A DNA stretch of 64,000 bases, taken from positions 124,001-188,000 of the forward strand of contig JAGYIF010000002.1 of the NCBI GenBank assembly GCA_018402735.1, given 5' to 3'. This document shows positions 25,281 through 36,219 of this stretch, one piece after another; the first letter of the stretch is position 1; every line of letters starts with the position of its first letter. The stretch comes from Pelagibacteraceae bacterium (GTDB lineage Bacteria > Pseudomonadota > Alphaproteobacteria > Pelagibacterales > Pelagibacteraceae). Under the pieces are notes generated by a model. That model had not been told where the DNA came from. It saw nothing but the letters and a program-made list of their open reading frames with translations, and did no database searches. Position numbers and translations under genes: made by a program.

Positions 25281-26429
25281 ATGAAAACCAAAGCGTTCCT
25301 TACTCTCGCCCTCTGCCTCGCCGCCATGCCCGCCGGCGCACAGAACAACGAATACCTCTCCATTAAGAAGGAAATCGAGCACTCCATCGCCCGCGGCAAC
25401 GCGTGGCTAGTGGAGCAGCAGAAGGAAAAAGGTTTCTGGGACGATGGTGGCCTGCCTGCCTTCACCGCCCTCGCCCTCACCGCCATTGTGCGTGATCCGA
25501 ACGTCGATCTCTCCGCAGGCAAGCTCCCTGATCACGTCAAAAAAGGCTTTGACTGGCTGCTCGAACAGCAGAAAGAGGACGGCGGCATCTACAACCGCGG
25601 CCTCGCCGTTTACAATACCGCCACGTCGCTGACAGCCATGTCATCCGTTGGACTCAAGGAGTTCGAACCCGCCATCGTAAAAGCCCGCCGCCACCTCATC
25701 GCGAACCAGTGGGACATCGGCGTGAAAGGCGAGACCGACGACAAGAACGACGGCGGCATCGGCTACGGCTCCAAAGACGACCACACCGACATGTCGAACA
25801 CCTACCTCGCCCTCGAGGCACTCGCCCTTTCCGATACCGTCATCGAGGATGGCAACTACGCCGACGAACCCAAGCTGGATTGGGACGCCGCGCTCACCTT
25901 CCTGTCCCGCAGCCAGAACCTCACCGCCACCAACGACCAGGAATGGGCCTCCGATGATCCGAAGAACAAGGGTGGCTTCATCTACACCCCCGGCAGCTCG
26001 AAGGCCGGCACCGACACCACCGCCGACGGCAAGGTCGCGCTCCGCTCCTACGGCTCCATCTCCTACGCAGGCTTGCTGTCCTTCGTTTACGCAAAGCTCA
26101 CCCCGGACGATCCGCGCGTCGCTGCCGTCAAGGAATGGCTGGGCAAAAACTACACCGTCGAGGAGAATCCGAACATGGGTCCCGAAGGCCTTTACTACTA
26201 CTATCAAACCATGGCCAAGGCGCTCAACGCCGCAGGCATCGACAAGCTCGAGCTTGAGGACGGGTCGTTGGGCGATTGGCGTAAAGACCTCGCCGGGAAA
26301 CTGCTTTCCTCTCAGCGCGAGAACGGCTCATGGGTCAACGACAACGGCCGCTGGATGGAGTCCAACCCCGTCCTCGTCACCGCCTACACCGTTATGGCTC
26401 TAGAGGAAATTCACCGTTCCATTCCTTGA
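25281..26429 (+). CDS. Secreted prenyltransferase/squalene-cyclase-repeat protein
   Basis: 382 residues with a signal peptide (MKTKAFLTLALCLAAMPAGAQ). Several alpha/alpha-barrel repeats are seen: AWLVEQQKEKGFWDDGGLPA, FDWLLEQQKEDGGIYNRGLA, and later WVNDNGRWMESNPVLVTAYT. They are the QW-like repeats of the terpene cyclase/prenyltransferase superfamily. The DxDD active-site motif of squalene-hopene cyclases is not evident and the protein is exported, so it is unlikely to be a cyclase. In Verrucomicrobia and Planctomycetes such proteins are numerous and uncharacterised. Confidence 0.75.
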   Translation: MKTKAFLTLALCLAAMPAGAQNNEYLSIKKEIEHSIARGNAWLVEQQKEKGFWDDGGLPAFTALALTAIVRDPNVDLSAGKLPDHVKKGFDWLLEQQKEDGGIYNRGLAVYNTATSLTAMSSVGLKEFEPAIVKARRHLIANQWDIGVKGETDDKNDGGIGYGSKDDHTDMSNTYLALEALALSDTVIEDGNYADEPKLDWDAALTFLSRSQNLTATNDQEWASDDPKNKGGFIYTPGSSKAGTDTTADGKVALRSYGSISYAGLLSFVYAKLTPDDPRVAAVKEWLGKNYTVEENPNMGPEGLYYYYQTMAKALNAAGIDKLELEDGSLGDWRKDLAGKLLSSQRENGSWVNDNGRWMESNPVLVTAYTVMALEEIHRSIP

Positions 26430-26774
26430 GCAAAGGCATCATGGTGATCATGCTGCCTTCTTCCGCGCAGCGCAAGGAGCGGTTGCCTTCAACGGCCGCG
26501 TCCATGATTTGACGACTAAAAAATCCCCAGACCGCGCCGGTAATCGGATTAGAGGTTTGTATCGTCTATCCGGTAAATATTTAAATGGGATAGACAAGAT
26601 ATTAGACATTTTTCTCCGGCAGGGAGGTGGGCTGGATGCGGCGCAGGGATCGCCCGCTCTTCCGTCCCAAGTCATCTCCGATCCATGCGATCCGTGGCCG
26701 TTCGCGCCGGGGGTGTTTTTGCGGGGTATGTGCATGCCCGGAGGCTTGGGGACGCAGCTTATGTCCTTCCGGCT
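26430..26774. other. Non-coding region between the cyclase-repeat gene and SulP
   Basis: 345 bases between convergent genes. No supported gene. The middle is more AT-rich and contains the inverted repeat at 26564-26595. No T-run terminator was seen. Confidence 0.45.
26564..26595. repeat. Inverted repeat with 8-base arms
   Basis: GTCTATCC and GGATAGAC are perfect reverse complements separated by 16 AT-rich bases (ggtaaatatttaaatg). It could be a transcriptional hairpin for the convergent neighbours or a binding site. Nothing more can be said. Confidence 0.4.
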
Positions 26775-28649
26775 TCACGGGTGCTTGTTGGGGTCGTAGA
26801 AGATACGCACATCCGCTTCCTTGGTGCCGAGGAGTTGCTGGGCGCGGCGGAGAGCATCGCGGGTGGAGATGTTCGGGTTGGAGGGCATGGTCAGGAAGAT
26901 GTTGCTCTCGCCCTGCTTGCGGTCGGCGCCTTGCTGCAGGGTTTCGAGGATGCCGGAGCGTTTCAGGACTTTATAAACGTCTTTGGTCGCGCCGGAGATG
27001 AGGAGGTAAAGGCCGTTGCGCCGCATGAAGCTGGAGAGATCCTCCAGCGCTATGACGCTGGTGGCGTCGAGGTGGCGGGCGTTCTTGAGGCGCAGGATGA
27101 CGACCTTGATTGCGGGATCCGCGACGATGCGCTGGATCTGGGTGCGGAACAGTTCCGACGCGCCGAAAAACAGATCGCCCTCGACATGCACGATGGAGAT
27201 CGCGGGGATGGGGCGGGCGCGTTTCCCTTCCCTTTCGCGCAGCTCGCCGACCTCGTTGAACTCGTATTCCGTGAGGTGCGGTTTGCTGGCTTTTCTGAGG
27301 AAAAGGGTGATCGAGATGGCGACGCCGATGAAGATGGCGACGTGGAGAGGGGCGAGCAGGGTGGAGAGGAAAGTGAAGATGATGACGAGCGCGTCATCGC
27401 CGGTGGAGCGCAGGCAGACGCGGATCTGGCGGAGGTTGAAGAGCGAGAACGAGATCGCGATGACCAGCACGGCGAGCGCGGCTCTGGGGATGTGGTCGAT
27501 GAGGTTGATCCCCGTTTCCCCAGACCATGCGATGAGGATTACGAGGATAAGGGTGAAAATTCCCGTGAAAACAGGAGCTGCTTTCGTCGCCGCGCCGGAG
27601 TGGTAGTTCAGGGAGGAGCGTGTGAGCGAGCCGGAGGCCGGCATCCCGCCCGCGAGCGCGGAGCCGAGGTTCGCGTAGCCGATGGAGAGCATGTCCTGGT
27701 TCGAGTCGAGGCGGTCGCCGGTCTGCGAGGCGATGGACTTTGCCATCACGGTGTTTTCCAAGGAGGCGAGGAAAGCGATGGCAAGGGCGAGGCCCATGAG
27801 GGCAGAAATGTCATTGAAAATCCCGGGGCGGATCAACGCGGGCATGGTCGGGATGAGTTCCGTGAAGCCGAAGGTGGTGAAGGTTGCCTGCCCGGCGAAG
27901 GGACCGATATTGAAATGGATCAGCGGGCCGAAGATCGCCGAGCCGAGAACGAGTGCGATGGAGAACGCGGGCCATGTTTTTTTCCATTTCCGGAAAGCCA
28001 GATAGATCAGCAGCGTGACGGTGCCGATGGTGAGCGGCACCCAATCGGTGTGTGCCAGCGAGGCGACGAGTTCCCCCACGAGGCCGAAAAACGTCGCCGT
28101 TTTCTCCGTATCCACGAAAGGGCTGAGGCCGAGCAGGGGCTTGAGCTGGTTGCCGATGATGAGCACCGCCGCGCCCGCCATGTAGCCGACGAGCACGCTG
28201 CGCGAAACGTATTGGAGAAGATCCGCGACCTTGAGCACCGCGCCGATGATGGAGCAGAGGGCGATCAGCAGCACCAGCAGCGGCAGCAGCTCGGGGATGC
28301 GGTTTTGCATGGCGGGGTTGACCGAGAAAAAGCTGAAGAGCATGAAGGCCGTCGCGTTGGTGGGGCCGGGGACGTTGAACCGGGAGCTGGCGAAAAATGG
28401 TGCGACGATGGCCGCGACAGCGGCGCTCACCACTCCGTAGATCACGTCAAGCCCGGCGATGGCGGCGTAGGCGATGGCCTGCGGCAGTGCGAGCAGCGTG
28501 ACGTTCCCCGCGGCGCGGATATCCGCGCCGAGCTTCGCGCGGGAGTATTTCCCGACCGGCCCGATACGGGGCAGGAAACGGATTTTCTCCGTGGCGAAAT
28601 ACCCCCTGACCTGGCGGGAGGCTTTTTTGATGAATTGCCAGGAGATCAT
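26775..28649 (-). CDS. SulP-family anion permease with STAS domain
   Basis: 624 residues. The membrane part (about residues 45-430, 10-14 helices) begins ADIRAAGNVTLLALPQAIAY, the SulP signature, and includes NTVMAKSIASQTGDRLDSNQ and GGMPASGSLTRSSLN. Residues about 480-570 form a STAS domain (VHVEGDLFFGASELFRTQIQ, VVILRLKNARHLDATSVIAL). The family carries sulfate, bicarbonate or other anions across the inner membrane. A final 40-residue tail (ISTRDALRRAQQLLGTKEAD) is extra. Substrate unknown. It lies 15 bases from the LptF/G gene upstream on the same strand. Confidence 0.9.
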   Translation of the reverse strand: MISWQFIKKASRQVRGYFATEKIRFLPRIGPVGKYSRAKLGADIRAAGNVTLLALPQAIAYAAIAGLDVIYGVVSAAVAAIVAPFFASSRFNVPGPTNATAFMLFSFFSVNPAMQNRIPELLPLLVLLIALCSIIGAVLKVADLLQYVSRSVLVGYMAGAAVLIIGNQLKPLLGLSPFVDTEKTATFFGLVGELVASLAHTDWVPLTIGTVTLLIYLAFRKWKKTWPAFSIALVLGSAIFGPLIHFNIGPFAGQATFTTFGFTELIPTMPALIRPGIFNDISALMGLALAIAFLASLENTVMAKSIASQTGDRLDSNQDMLSIGYANLGSALAGGMPASGSLTRSSLNYHSGAATKAAPVFTGIFTLILVILIAWSGETGINLIDHIPRAALAVLVIAISFSLFNLRQIRVCLRSTGDDALVIIFTFLSTLLAPLHVAIFIGVAISITLFLRKASKPHLTEYEFNEVGELREREGKRARPIPAISIVHVEGDLFFGASELFRTQIQRIVADPAIKVVILRLKNARHLDATSVIALEDLSSFMRRNGLYLLISGATKDVYKVLKRSGILETLQQGADRKQGESNIFLTMPSNPNISTRDALRRAQQLLGTKEADVRIFYDPNKHP

Positions 28650-28664
28650 GCGTTTCCGAGCAGG

Positions 28665-29765
28665 CTACCTCAAGCGCGCCCTCCTGAACAGGTGGAAGCC
28701 GAGCAATCCGCAGAAAACATTCGGTGCCCAGAGGGCGATCGTGGCGGCGGTGTCGCTCTTAAAGCCCTCGGCGACCATTGTGAAAAGGAAATACAGCATT
28801 CCGATCCCGAGGCTTAGGATGAGTCCGCTGGAGGTGTCTTTCCTCCGCGTCTTCATCCCCAGCGGAACGGCCACGCAGGCGAAGGCCAGGCAGGCCATGG
28901 AATAGGTGTAGCGCTTGGTGATCTCCGCTCCGAGTTCGATGCGCTTGTCAGGGTGGAGATCCGGATTTTCCGCGAGGTAGCGGCGGATCTCCGGGTTCGT
29001 CATGGCCGAGGAGCGCACCTTGCGGTGCTGCACGGAGCCGAAATCGAACAGCCACGGCTCCGCCTCCCGGGCGAAGGCGAATTCGGAGGTGCCGTCCTCC
29101 CGTTTCGTCTCGATGAACGCTTCCTGGAGCCTCAGCCGGAGCTGTTTCTTGTCGTCATCCACCACCAGTGAGACCTCCCCGGCGTGGACGTAAGCCTCGG
29201 CCCGGACCGGCTCGCCGTCCTCGCCGTCGGAAACCTGATAGAGGTGGAAGCCGTGCAGCGAATCACCTACGCGCTCCTCCACGAAGACCTTCTGATCCTT
29301 GAAACGGGACTGCACCAGGCCGGGATTGAGCAGCGCGCGCGGGTCGCGCCTCACCTGCTCGAGGAGCATCTCCGTGATCGAGGCCTTAGCGAGCGGGACG
29401 ACGTTCACGTTGATCCACAGGCACAGGCCGGAAAGCGCGGCGGCGATCAGGAACACCGGCAGCGCCAGCCGCGCGAGGCTGATGCCCGCCACGCGGAAAG
29501 CCGTGACCTCGTTGTCCCCCGAAAGGCGCCCGAACACCAGTAGCACCGCGGAAAGGAAGCCCCACGGGATTGTGAACATCAGCGAAAAAGGCACCACGTT
29601 GAGCACGAAACGGAACACCAGACCCGGCGGTGCGTGTTGCTCGACGAGCAGCGGGCGCACCTGCTTGAAAAGGTTCCCCATCACCAGCACCAGGCTCAGC
29701 ACCACGATCGCATACAGCGTCGCGACAAGGATTTGCCGTGCGATGTAGCGGTCAGTGAGGCGCAT
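28665..29765 (-). CDS. LptF/LptG-family lipopolysaccharide export permease
   Basis: 366 residues. N-terminal helices (RLTDRYIARQILVATLYAIV, FSLMFTIPWGFLSAVLLVFG), the conserved SGDNEVTAFRVAGISLARLA motif, a periplasmic beta-jellyroll (about residues 130-270) and three C-terminal helices make the YjgP/YjgQ fold. With LptB and its partner it would extract LPS from the inner membrane. Which of LptF or LptG it is cannot be told without the partner. Divergent from asnS across a 117-base gap that holds a short AGTTGCA repeat. Confidence 0.9.
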   Translation of the reverse strand: MRLTDRYIARQILVATLYAIVVLSLVLVMGNLFKQVRPLLVEQHAPPGLVFRFVLNVVPFSLMFTIPWGFLSAVLLVFGRLSGDNEVTAFRVAGISLARLALPVFLIAAALSGLCLWINVNVVPLAKASITEMLLEQVRRDPRALLNPGLVQSRFKDQKVFVEERVGDSLHGFHLYQVSDGEDGEPVRAEAYVHAGEVSLVVDDDKKQLRLRLQEAFIETKREDGTSEFAFAREAEPWLFDFGSVQHRKVRSSAMTNPEIRRYLAENPDLHPDKRIELGAEITKRYTYSMACLAFACVAVPLGMKTRRKDTSSGLILSLGIGMLYFLFTMVAEGFKSDTAATIALWAPNVFCGLLGFHLFRRARLR

Positions 29766-29882
29766 GGCCTAGGTTCGCGACCCGCGCGGGAAGTTGCAAG
29801 TTGCAAGATAGCTCGAAGCAAATGCCTGCAGCTCCTGAGCATCTTTCTTGAGCTTTTGGGGCGCGGAATTTAGCATCCCGCC

Positions 29883-31238
<1,356 letters not shown>

Positions 31239-31421
31239 AGCGTTGACGCTCTTTCTCCCGAGACGCGGGAAGGAACGCGGCGGTGCCTGTTCGTGCCTGC
31301 TATGTCCGTCTGGATCTGCAATCGCCCACCCGTTCCACGTCTGAAACCCTTTGGTTGCGAGCGGATTCCTCAAAAAGCCTTGAATCGGGGGGAAGCCATG
31401 CATTGCGGAAACAAACAGCTG

Positions 31422-32096
31422 TCAATCAACCCGCCGCCCCGGGGAAGGGACGAGCAAGGCCGCCAGCTGCGGCACATCCGCCGCGATGTAATCCGCGCCC
31501 GTGAGCCGTTCGCGGTCGTGGTAGCCCCAGGTGACGGCGATGGAGGCCATGCCGGCGTTGCGTGCGGTGTCGAGATCCATGGTCGAGTCCCCGATGAGGA
31601 CGCAGTTTTCCGGGGCAGTCCCGAGCGTGGCGGCGATCTCGAGGGCTCCGGCCGGGTCGGGCTTGTGGGGCAGGCCTTCGCGGTTTCCCAGCACGGCGTC
31701 GAAGGTGTGTGCGGGGAAAAGTTTCGCGACGATCTCGGTGGTGAAGGCGTGGGGTTTGTTGGAAAGGACAGCGAGCGGGACGCCGCGCGCGCGCAGGTCG
31801 GCGAGCAGGGCGGTGATGCCAGCGTAAGGCCGGGTGCCGTGTTGCCAAGAGGTGGCGTAATCCTCCGCGAAACCCCGCAACACGCTATCGAGATGCAGCG
31901 CCGCGCTGCCGGGAGCCATCGCGCGGGTGACGAGCATCCTCGCCCCATCGCCGATGAAGCCGCGCACCGCCGCGTCGCCATGGCCGGGGAGTCCGTGCAG
32001 AGCCAGCGCACGGTTCAGCGAGGCAGCGATGCCGGGCAGCGATTCCACCAGCGTGCCGTCCAGATCGAAAATTTGTAATTTCCGGATGAGCCTCAT
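31422..32096 (-). CDS. gph: HAD-family phosphoglycolate phosphatase-like hydrolase
   Basis: 224 residues from the ATG at 32096. HAD motif I is IFDLDGTLVESLPGIAASLN, motif II VLSNKP, motif III KPDPAGALEIA, motif IV LIGDSTMDLDTARNAGM. The helical cap between motifs I and II is of the Gph type. It would dephosphorylate 2-phosphoglycolate from DNA repair or a related small phosphate ester; the HAD family is broad, so the gene symbol is by best resemblance. An in-frame start at 32132 is possible but adds non-family residues. Confidence 0.8.
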   Translation of the reverse strand: MRLIRKLQIFDLDGTLVESLPGIAASLNRALALHGLPGHGDAAVRGFIGDGARMLVTRAMAPGSAALHLDSVLRGFAEDYATSWQHGTRPYAGITALLADLRARGVPLAVLSNKPHAFTTEIVAKLFPAHTFDAVLGNREGLPHKPDPAGALEIAATLGTAPENCVLIGDSTMDLDTARNAGMASIAVTWGYHDRERLTGADYIAADVPQLAALLVPSPGRRVD

Positions 32097-32225
32097 TTTA
32101 ATGGATCGGCAACCAGCGCGCCCGCCAGCCATGGATGAGGGGTGAGGAAGAAGGGGTGTTTCATGGTTTATGGAAAACGACCTGAGATCACCCGTTCATT
32201 CCCATCTGACACTGCCTCTGGCTGC

Positions 32226-33632
32226 TCAACGCGCCGCGACGAGGTCGTAACCGCGCCAGTCGCCGATGGTGACTTCCGCGAAGGAGCCGACGGGGAGTTT
32301 CTCATCGACCATCACCGAGCCGTCGATCTCCGGGGCGTCCCATTCGGTGCGGCCGACGCCTTTCTGCTCGACGAGGACGCGGACTTTTTTGCCGACCTGC
32401 GCCTGGTTCGTTTCCGAGGCGATTTTCTGGAGGGCGGACATGGAGCGCGACCAGCGGCTTTTGCGGGTCATGTGGTGGAGGTGGCCGTCGAGCTTCACGG
32501 CGCGGGTGCCCTCTTCCTTGGAGTATTGGAAAACCCCGGCGCGCTCGAAGCGGAATTCCTCGATGAAATCCAGCAGCTCCTGGAAGTCCTCCTCCGTCTC
32601 GCCGGGGAAACCTACGATGAACGTAGTACGAATGCCGAGGCCGGGGATGCCCGCGCGCATGCGGCGCAGCAGGTCGCGGATGTAATCGCCGGAGGTCACG
32701 CGCTTCATGGCGGTCAGCATCCTATCGGAAATGTGCTGGAGCGGGATATCGACGTATTTCGCGACCTTGTCGCACTCGGCGATCGTTTCGATCAACTCGT
32801 CCGACCAATGGGCGGGGTGGGTGTAGAGCAGGCGCACCCAGAAATCGCCTTCGATCTTGTTAATCTCGCGGAGGAGGGTGCAGAGGGAATTGCCCTTCGA
32901 GGAATCGACCGGTGAGCTGGGGTTCGGACGCTGGCCTTCCCATTGGTCCATGCCGAAGTAGGTGGTGTCCTGGGAGATGAGGTTGATCTCCTTCACGCCG
33001 CTTTTCACGAGAGCCTCGACCTCGCGGAGGACGGAATCCTGGGTGCGGGAGCGGTGCGTGCCGCGGATTTTCGGAATGATACAGAAGGTGCAGGTGTGGT
33101 TGCAGCCCTCGGCGATTTTCACGTAGGCGTAATGATCCGGCGTGAGGCGGAAGCGCGGGGTATTGTAATCCGGGACGTATTTCGGCTTCAGCGTGACGAA
33201 ATCGCGGGGATCATTCGTCGCTGCGGGGCCTTCGGTTTTCTGGACTTCGGCGGAGTTCTTCTTTCCTAACAGGTTCTCGATGATCGGCGCGACCTTGGTG
33301 ATCTGGTCGAGGCCGATGAAGGCGTCCACTTCCGGCATGATGCCGGGGAGATCCTTCGCGAAACGCTGCGAGAGGCAGCCGGCGACGATGATCTTCTGCT
33401 TGGCGCGTTCCGGGTTCTCGCCGCGCTCGTTCACCGCGCCGAAAATGGCGTCGATGGATTCCTGCTTCGCCATGTCGATGAACGAGCAGGTGTTGACGAT
33501 GAGCACGTCGGCGAGCTCCGGATCGGGCGTAAGCGCCATGCCGGCCTGTGCGAGGTGGCCGATCATGACCTCGGAGTCGATGAGGTTCTTGGCGCACCCC
33601 AGCGATATCAATCCCACGGTAGTCTGTTGCAT
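32226..33632 (-). CDS. rimO: Ribosomal protein S12 methylthiotransferase
   Basis: 468 residues. N-terminal UPF0004 domain with LGCAKNLIDSEVMIGHLAQA, radical-SAM cluster CxxxCxxC in GCNHTCTFCIIPKIRGTHRS, and a C-terminal TRAM domain ending VGSFAEVTIGDWRGYDLVA. The SLGCAKNLIDSE signature and the lack of a MiaB-type substitution favour RimO. It adds a methylthio group to an aspartate of ribosomal protein S12. It follows the coiled-coil protein gene at 33650 on the same strand, 17 bases away. Confidence 0.95.
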   Translation of the reverse strand: MQQTTVGLISLGCAKNLIDSEVMIGHLAQAGMALTPDPELADVLIVNTCSFIDMAKQESIDAIFGAVNERGENPERAKQKIIVAGCLSQRFAKDLPGIMPEVDAFIGLDQITKVAPIIENLLGKKNSAEVQKTEGPAATNDPRDFVTLKPKYVPDYNTPRFRLTPDHYAYVKIAEGCNHTCTFCIIPKIRGTHRSRTQDSVLREVEALVKSGVKEINLISQDTTYFGMDQWEGQRPNPSSPVDSSKGNSLCTLLREINKIEGDFWVRLLYTHPAHWSDELIETIAECDKVAKYVDIPLQHISDRMLTAMKRVTSGDYIRDLLRRMRAGIPGLGIRTTFIVGFPGETEEDFQELLDFIEEFRFERAGVFQYSKEEGTRAVKLDGHLHHMTRKSRWSRSMSALQKIASETNQAQVGKKVRVLVEQKGVGRTEWDAPEIDGSVMVDEKLPVGSFAEVTIGDWRGYDLVAAR

Positions 33633-33649
33633 AAAATGATGTCCTGATT

Positions 33650-34309
33650 TCAGAGCTGCGGCGGGATGATCAGTTCGTCGCCGGCCACCGGTTCCACCGG
33701 GCCGAAGCCGGGCATGGGGCTGGCGATGGCTCCCTCGGCGGTGACATCGCTGACTTTGACACGGCCGAGGATGCCGGTGTTGCGGCGGATGGCGAGGATG
33801 GTGCCTGACTGTACTTGCTCCGGCATGACCACATCGATCGTGATGAAATTCCCGACTTCCGGATTCGCGATGAAAGAGGATACGCGGCCGATGAGCAGGG
33901 CATCACGGATCAGGCGGGCGCGGCGCAGCTCGTTGTCGCCTTTCTCAAGCTCGCGCTGGCCGATCAGGCCCGCCTCGTCGCGGTAGGTGTCGGCTTTTTT
34001 CTCAGCGTCGGCCTTTTCCTCGGCGAGCCGCGCCATCTCCGCCTCTTTCGCGGCGAGTTCCGCCTTCATCCGTTCCATCTCGGACGGGCCGGCGGTCTCG
34101 GGCACGGGGTTCGAGCGCACTTGCTGGAGCTGTTTTTCCAAAGCGAGCCTGTCCTGCTCCAAGCGGAGCTGGTCGAGCTGGGTCTGGAGCCGCGCGATCT
34201 CGTCCTGCGGGGCGTTTCTCACCCCCTGCTTCATACCGCTGAAAGAGAGCACAACCGCCGCAAGCAGCAGCGCGAAGGTGGCTCCCAGTAAAATCGTCAT
34301 CGTGTTCAC
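33650..34309 (-). CDS. Membrane-anchored coiled-coil protein of unknown function
   Basis: 219 residues. One N-terminal membrane helix (TILLGATFALLLAAVVLSFS), then a long charged coiled coil (about residues 30-130; EIARLQTQLDQLRLEQDRLA, MKAELAAKEAEMARLAEEKA). A C-terminal beta-rich part follows (FITIDVVMPEQVQSGTILAI, GDELIIPPQL), which resembles SH3-like barrels of envelope proteins. It is upstream of rimO on the same strand and probably shares its transcript. Function unknown. Confidence 0.7.
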   Translation of the reverse strand: MNTMTILLGATFALLLAAVVLSFSGMKQGVRNAPQDEIARLQTQLDQLRLEQDRLALEKQLQQVRSNPVPETAGPSEMERMKAELAAKEAEMARLAEEKADAEKKADTYRDEAGLIGQRELEKGDNELRRARLIRDALLIGRVSSFIANPEVGNFITIDVVMPEQVQSGTILAIRRNTGILGRVKVSDVTAEGAIASPMPGFGPVEPVAGDELIIPPQL

Positions 34310-34358
34310 GGGGGGAAAATGTCCGGCGCGGCTCGCGATGTCAACGAGTCCCTCAGGG

Positions 34359-34391
34359 TTGAAAATTCAACTTTCAACTTTCAAGCTTCAA
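34359..34391. repeat. Short iterated TTCAA/CTTTCAA repeat
   Basis: The stretch reads TTGAAAATTCAA followed by CTTTCAA twice and GCTTCAA, an AT-rich tandem of related heptamers in the gap before xseA. It could bend DNA or form a promoter element; no clear role. Confidence 0.35.
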
Positions 34392-34504
34392 GGAAGAGGG
34401 CTTTGCGACCATCGCGGCCTTCGGCTCTCGGTGGATGAAAATTTTCAGGTCTCGGGGTGCTTCGGTGTTGGACGGGAGCGGGCGGATGTCAGAAAGTCCC
34501 GCTC

Positions 34505-35797
34505 GTGGATTTGTTTTCCGACATCCCCAAGAAGCCAGTGAAAGCGCTTTCCGTGACGCAGCTCGTCCGGAAAATGAAGCGCGCCGTGGAGGCGGACGTG
34601 GGTCGGCTGTGGATCGAGGGCGAGGTCTCGAACCTCACCAAGCAAGGCAGCGGGCACTGGTATTTTTCACTGAAGGACGAGGGTTCGCAGATCCAGTGCG
34701 CGATATTCCATGCCCGCAACCGCGAGGGTTCCGAGGCGCTGGAAAACGGCGCGAAGGTGCGGGTTTTCGCGGAGGCGACGGTCTATGAGGCGCGCGGACA
34801 GCTCCAGGTGATCGTTGAAAAGGCGGAGCGCTCCGGCTTGGGTGATCTTCAGGCGCGCTTCGAAGCGCTAAAGCGAAAACTCCACGCCGAGGGGCTTTTC
34901 GATGCGGATAGGAAAAAGGAACTGCCCGTTTTCCCGCGCGTCATCGGAATTGTGACCTCGCCGACGGGCGCGGCGATCCAGGACATCCTCAATATCCTCA
35001 AGCGGCGCGCGCCTTGGGTGCAGCCGGTGCTTTTCCCGGTGCGGGTGCAGGGGAGGGGGGCCGAGCGGGAAATCGCGCGGGCCGTCGAAAAGCTCAACGC
35101 GCCGGAGCGCTACGGATATCCGCGCTGCGATGTGCTCATCGTGGGGCGCGGCGGCGGATCGCTGGAGGATCTCTGGTGCTTCAACGAGGAGATCGTAGCC
35201 CGCGCGATCGCGGCTTCGGAAATCCCGGTCATCTCGGCGGTGGGGCATGAGATTGATTTTACGGTCGCGGATTTCGTGGCGGATCTCCGGGCGCCAACAC
35301 CGAGCGCCGCGGCCGAGATCGCGGCGCCAGATCTCGCGGAGCTGCGCGGGACGTTGCTGAATCTCCGCAACCGCCTTTCCCGCTCGCTGCGGCATCTCCT
35401 GCGCGAACCTTCGCAAACGCTCGACACCCTCCGCAACGACCTCGCCGGGGCGGCGGAAGCGGCGCTTCTCGGTCGCCAGCGGCTCCTGCAACAATACGCC
35501 ATCCGCCACCGCGCCCTTCACCCAGCGAATATCTTGGAAAGGCGCGTCGAGAAACTTGGCTCCCTGCAAAAACATCTCCTAAACCTCGTCACGCAGGGCG
35601 TTTCCCGGGATGCCGAGAAGCTCAAGCGCCTGGAAACCATGCTCCGCACCCTCGGCCCGGAGTCGGCCTTCAAGCGCGGCTTTTCCATCACCCTCACCGA
35701 GGACGGCACCATTCTCCGCAGCACGAAATCCGCGAAACCCGGCCAAATTCTCCGCACCAAGCTCCTCGACGGGGAGGTCGCCTCCACCGTAAGATAA
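34505..35797 (+). CDS. xseA: Exodeoxyribonuclease VII large subunit
   Basis: About 430 residues. OB-fold N-terminus (LWIEGEVSNLTKQGSGHWYF), then the catalytic region with FPRVIGIVTSPTGAAIQDIL, DVLIVGRGGGSLEDLWCFNE and PVISAVGHEIDFTVADFVAD, then a helical C-terminus ending SAFKRGFSITLTEDGTILRS. The GTG at 34505 is chosen because VDLFSDIPKKPVKALSVTQL starts the conserved part; a GTG at 34457 adds 16 unusual residues. Forms a nuclease for single-stranded DNA with XseB, not seen here. Confidence 0.93.
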   Translation: MDLFSDIPKKPVKALSVTQLVRKMKRAVEADVGRLWIEGEVSNLTKQGSGHWYFSLKDEGSQIQCAIFHARNREGSEALENGAKVRVFAEATVYEARGQLQVIVEKAERSGLGDLQARFEALKRKLHAEGLFDADRKKELPVFPRVIGIVTSPTGAAIQDILNILKRRAPWVQPVLFPVRVQGRGAEREIARAVEKLNAPERYGYPRCDVLIVGRGGGSLEDLWCFNEEIVARAIAASEIPVISAVGHEIDFTVADFVADLRAPTPSAAAEIAAPDLAELRGTLLNLRNRLSRSLRHLLREPSQTLDTLRNDLAGAAEAALLGRQRLLQQYAIRHRALHPANILERRVEKLGSLQKHLLNLVTQGVSRDAEKLKRLETMLRTLGPESAFKRGFSITLTEDGTILRSTKSAKPGQILRTKLLDGEVASTVR

Positions 35798-35806
35798 ACC
35801 CACACC

Positions 35807-36133
35807 ATGCCACCGACCGCCTTCGAACCATCGTTTCCTTTCGCCATCACGCTTCTCTGTTATGTCGCGACCGCCACGCTGGTGCTGATCTTGGGAACAC
35901 TGATCCTCATCAACTCGAAGCTCACCGCCCTGTCCGCGAAGCTTTCCCGCACTGCCCGCGCCGCAAAGGTCGAGCATGCCGATGCCGCGCCCGGCTCCGT
36001 GGAAGTCCATTCGGGCACGCACTTCGAGGAGTTTCTCAATGAGGATCCCGAGCGCCGCAGGCTCGTGAAAAAAGAGCAGTTCAAGGCATACCGTGCCTGG
36101 CGCTCGGAAAAAGGCCTGAACTGGTCGAAATGA
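35807..36133 (+). CDS. Small single-pass membrane protein
   Basis: 108 residues starting 10 bases after xseA, probably on its transcript. One hydrophobic helix ([20 protein letters not shown]) follows a short N-terminus. A charged cytoplasmic tail holds [20 protein letters not shown] and [17 protein letters not shown]. The C-terminal motif of acidic, basic and aromatic residues looks conserved-like, but no family is recognised. Confidence 0.65.
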   Translation: MPPTAFEPSFPFAITLLCYVATATLVLILGTLILINSKLTALSAKLSRTARAAKVEHADAAPGSVEVHSGTHFEEFLNEDPERRRLVKKEQFKAYRAWRSEKGLNWSK

Positions 36134-36219
36134 GGGGATGTCCCGCCCGCACGGATCATTTTCCCAAACATTTCCACTTTCGGACATCGGGAGCGTGGTC
36201 TAGCATCTCGCCAGTTACC

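Noticed and set aside
26685-28817. 710-codon open frame opposite the SulP gene
   Set aside because: It is the antisense of a clear SulP permease and consists of Glu/Asp/Gly/Arg runs typical of shadow frames.
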